In this document: in pieces, positions 30,149 through 32,291 of the stretch
Position numbering within the stretch: the first letter of the stretch is position 1
How the letters are laid out: every line of letters starts with the position of its first letter
Virus record (IMG/VR): IMGVR_UViG_3300032086_001690
Span: 1 to 32,291 of that record
Reading direction: 5' to 3' (one strand)
Source: a virus
Length of the DNA: 32,291 nt
Position numbers and translations under genes: made by a program
Notes under the pieces: generated by a model
What the model saw: only the letters and a program-made list of their open reading frames with translations
Told to the model about the DNA's origin: nothing
The model's database searches: none

Positions 30149-31729
30149 TTAGAACGTACCTCCGTCTAATATATTACTCCATGCTATTGTTCCGTTTGCT
30201 CCAACTTGCAGTACTTGTCCTACTGAATTAGTAGAGTCATATGCTCCGATAGCAAGTCTAGTATAAGAACTACCGCCATTTGCTCCAAAGATTAAGTCAC
30301 CTTCTGAAACTGAGCCAATACCTTTTATTCTTAGAATATCAGAATTAATTTCAATTGTTGTATCATCTACTCTTACATCTAAAGTGTTACCTGTAGCTAA
30401 TAAACCATCTCCTGCTGTTATCTGTCCAGCACCTGAGAATTGTGTATATACTAAGTTGTCTGTACCTAATGTTGCCGAGCCTGTTACTGAAGTTAAAACA
30501 AAACCATTGTCGCCATTTGTAGTACCTTCTTCAACGAATGTAAACATACCACCTGTAACTTCTGCAGAAGAATCTGCATCAGTTGTTCTTGTTAGTACAA
30601 AAGCAGTACTTCCATCTCCGACTGTTGTTACGCTATAAAGACCATTTTGAGTAGTAGTAGTTTGATTTTTAACAAGTACTCTGTTACCAGAAGTTAAAGT
30701 GACTCCATCAATTGAAATTGCACCATTTGCATCTGCTGTAAGTGTAGCTCCTACACCACCTGTTCCATTGTCATATGTAGCTGCTAAGTTTGCTGTGGTT
30801 GCTACTCTTGCTGAGTCTTTAATGTCTAGTGCTTGTTTAACGCTATCTACATAAGCTTTTGTTGTTGCGTCTGTTGCTTGGGTAGGAGTACCAATATTTC
30901 GTACTCTATTTCCACCCATATCAATAGTATTTGTAGAAGCAACATTTAATCCATTACTAAAGTCTACGGTGTTCCCGAAAGTTGCATTACCATTGATAGT
31001 TATTGTGTCTGTTGAAGCATCTCCTAAAGTAACTGCTCCGTTACCTGTAAGTGCTCCTGTAATTGTAACTCCAGAAGAAAAAGTTGCGGCATTAGTTACT
31101 CCTAAAGTACCACTAATACTTGTATTACCTTCTCCTGCTGATACTGTAAACTTATTTGTATTTACAGTAATGTTACCTGTGACTCCTAAATTACTTCCCA
31201 CATTTGCTGAACTTGTAACTTCTAAAGTACCGCCAGTATTTAGAGACATTGTTCCTACATTTATGGATTCAGAGCCATTAGTTGTTATAAATGATAAATA
31301 AGGTGTTGTTCCTTCTTTTATAACAAAAGATGCTGCTTCATTATCAGCAATTAATAAATCAGTTGCTTGAGCATCTACATCTATTGCACCACCATGAGTA
31401 ACTACTAAGTCTCCTGTTGGAGCTATAGTTAAATTACCTGATGAAGTTGAAATTGTATCTGAAGAACCAGTAACTACAATATTACCAGATTTAAACTGGT
31501 CAACTTTACTTTGTGCGTCTACAAGAATTGCAGAACTTGCGGTAAGTGTACCAGCAGTATGGTCAAGCATAGCGACATATAAGTCGCCGCCTATTGTTGT
31601 AACTGTTCCATCAGATGGAGCTCCAATAAATAGCTTCTGCGAATTAGAAGAATACGCTAATTCACCAGCACTTAATGAAGTTGGCGCGGCGGAACTGCTA
31701 CTTCTTTTAATTTTAATTGTTTGTGCCAT
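30149..31729 (-). CDS. Tail fibre/structural protein (526 aa)
   Basis: The N-terminus (MAQTIKIKRSSSSAAPTSLSAGELAYSSNSQKLFIGAP) is a shared attachment-type motif of phage fibre proteins. Residues about 60-260 are low-complexity beta-repeats (GNLTIAPTGDLVVTHGG, SGTLGVTNAATFSSGVTITG). A conserved middle NIGTPTQATDATTKAYVDSVKQALDIKDS is very common in phage fibres. The second half has VLVKNQTTTTQNGLYSV and a final VGQVLQVGANGTIAWSNI. No enzymatic motif is seen. It is probably part of the tail or fibre; lack of a named catalytic site does not exclude a chaperone end. Confidence 0.85.
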   Translation of the reverse strand: MAQTIKIKRSSSSAAPTSLSAGELAYSSNSQKLFIGAPSDGTVTTIGGDLYVAMLDHTAGTLTASSAILVDAQSKVDQFKSGNIVVTGSSDTISTSSGNLTIAPTGDLVVTHGGAIDVDAQATDLLIADNEAASFVIKEGTTPYLSFITTNGSESINVGTMSLNTGGTLEVTSSANVGSNLGVTGNITVNTNKFTVSAGEGNTSISGTLGVTNAATFSSGVTITGALTGNGAVTLGDASTDTITINGNATFGNTVDFSNGLNVASTNTIDMGGNRVRNIGTPTQATDATTKAYVDSVKQALDIKDSARVATTANLAATYDNGTGGVGATLTADANGAISIDGVTLTSGNRVLVKNQTTTTQNGLYSVTTVGDGSTAFVLTRTTDADSSAEVTGGMFTFVEEGTTNGDNGFVLTSVTGSATLGTDNLVYTQFSGAGQITAGDGLLATGNTLDVRVDDTTIEINSDILRIKGIGSVSEGDLIFGANGGSSYTRLAIGAYDSTNSVGQVLQVGANGTIAWSNILDGGTF

Positions 31730-31749
31730 GTTTTTGTCCTATTGAGCTA

Positions 31750-32127
31750 TTAAAAAGCTCCTGCGTCTATCGTGTCAGAATCTGCTGAGTCGTTACCTAT
31801 CATTATAGGAACAAAAGTAGCTGAGCCATTAACATCTCGATAAACCTTTAACTGATTGTCGTCAGTATCATAAAATAAATCTCCTTCAGCAAGATCTTGC
31901 GTATTTGTTGTAGGAGCTGATGTAGCAACATAAAATTGATTTGCTAAAAAGTTGAGTGCGCCTTCTACATCTGTAGTGTTAGCTAAAGTCCCAACTGGAT
32001 TGGTAAAAGTAATACCTGCGGCATCTGATACGTCTCCTCCAATAGCAGAAGATATAGTCAAGGTTGTAGTCTGTGCAGTGGCATTTAGGGTAGTATTATT
32101 AGGAGTAATAGTTATCGTTGTTGCCAT
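31750..32127 (-). CDS. Small structural protein (125 aa)
   Basis: The 125-residue protein has a Thr-rich start (MATTITITPNNTTLNATAQTTTLTIS), then VEGALNFLANQFYVATSAPTTNTQDLAEGDLFYDTDDNQLKVYRD, a fragment of the type found in phage fibres ('DLWYDTDNNQLKVY...'), and ends IDAGAF. Its likely role is tail/fibre structure. Its start overlaps the upstream stop in a TAATG junction; the next gene begins 20 bp after its stop. Confidence 0.75.
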   Translation of the reverse strand: MATTITITPNNTTLNATAQTTTLTISSAIGGDVSDAAGITFTNPVGTLANTTDVEGALNFLANQFYVATSAPTTNTQDLAEGDLFYDTDDNQLKVYRDVNGSATFVPIMIGNDSADSDTIDAGAF

Positions 32128-32291
32128 TATCGTGTTACATTTTGTGTAACTCTTGCTACACCTTGAATCAATCTAGTAATAGAATTAGAACTAGAATTAA
32201 ATATCTCTAAATCATAGTAATATTTACCTGCTGTAATATTAGCTGTTGTTGCATGTCCGAGTTTCATAGTTAGTTTACCCTCGGAAGCACT
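32127..32291 (-). CDS. Tail-associated protein, C-terminal end (5' truncated)
   Basis: The frame is open to the window edge and ends in TAA that overlaps the next start (TAATG). The 54 residues visible read KLTMKLGHATTANITAGKYYYDLEIFNSS, then SITRLIQGVARVTQNVTR. The pattern 'I..G.Y.YDLE......I.RL..G...V...VTR' is common at the C-terminus of small phage tail/baseplate proteins with an Ig-like fold. The N-terminal part is outside the window, so the assignment stays general. Confidence 0.6.
   Translation of the reverse strand, partial: SASEGKLTMKLGHATTANITAGKYYYDLEIFNSSSNSITRLIQGVARVTQNVTR

Noticed and set aside
1-32291. tRNA, rRNA, integrase, transposase or attachment site
   Set aside because: I looked for cloverleaf-like gaps and mobile-element motifs; there is practically no non-coding space and no such signature, so lysogeny cannot be supported from this window.

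Overview
The window is a piece of a tailed double-stranded DNA phage genome (Caudoviricetes). It is A+T-rich and almost gap-free, and its genes are chained by ATGA and TAATG stop/start junctions or by 10-60 bp overlaps. The gene mix suggests a marine phage of a bacterial host: family A DNA polymerase, gp46/gp47-type recombination nuclease, class I ribonucleotide reductase, peroxiredoxin, a DUF6447-like small protein, and fibre proteins of the kind seen in marine phages. Neither host nor phage genus can be read from this stretch. I saw no tRNA, rRNA, integrase, transposase or CRISPR.

Layout. (1) 2-2672 (+): the end of a TOPRIM primase and a complete PolA-type polymerase. (2) 2659-9420 (+): an accessory cassette between polymerase and helicase. 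It holds two sulfotransferase-like proteins, a QueC-like PP-loop ATPase, an ElaA-like acetyltransferase, a 2OG-Fe(II)-oxygenase-like protein beside a relative that seems to lack the iron ligands, a radical SAM protein with a SPASM-like end, an asparagine-synthetase-type amidotransferase, a TagD-like cytidylyltransferase and small unknowns. By eye it is more A+T-rich than the replication genes. (3) 9401-11595 (+): an SF2 helicase and a GT-A glycosyltransferase. (4) 11592-11620: a consensus sigma70 promoter (TTGACA, 17 bp, TGnTATAAT). It heads a module running to 20308: unknown protein, ssDNA-binding protein, peroxiredoxin, gp47 and gp46 nuclease subunits, glutaredoxin, PD-(D/E)XK/Hjc-like nuclease, 5'-3' exonuclease, NrdA, NrdB and a small protein. 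(5) 20310-21586 (+): two glycosyltransferases, one resembling family GT29 sialyltransferases. (6) 21569-32291 (-): a convergent virion operon. Read right to left it has several small structural proteins, two long fibre proteins with roughly ten-residue repeats, a 58-residue protein, and two genes of unknown or polysaccharide-related function.

How the genes fit together. The replication set covers priming, synthesis, ssDNA binding, end processing, branch resolution, RNA/flap removal and dNTP supply; glutaredoxin is a plausible reductant for NrdA. The cassette plus at least three glycosyltransferases looks like a machine for building or decorating a glycan or other small molecule with sulfate, amide, acetyl and hydroxyl groups. 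Its target is unknown: host surface, phage DNA, or the phage's own very Thr/Ser-rich fibre. That combination is the most interesting aspect of the window.
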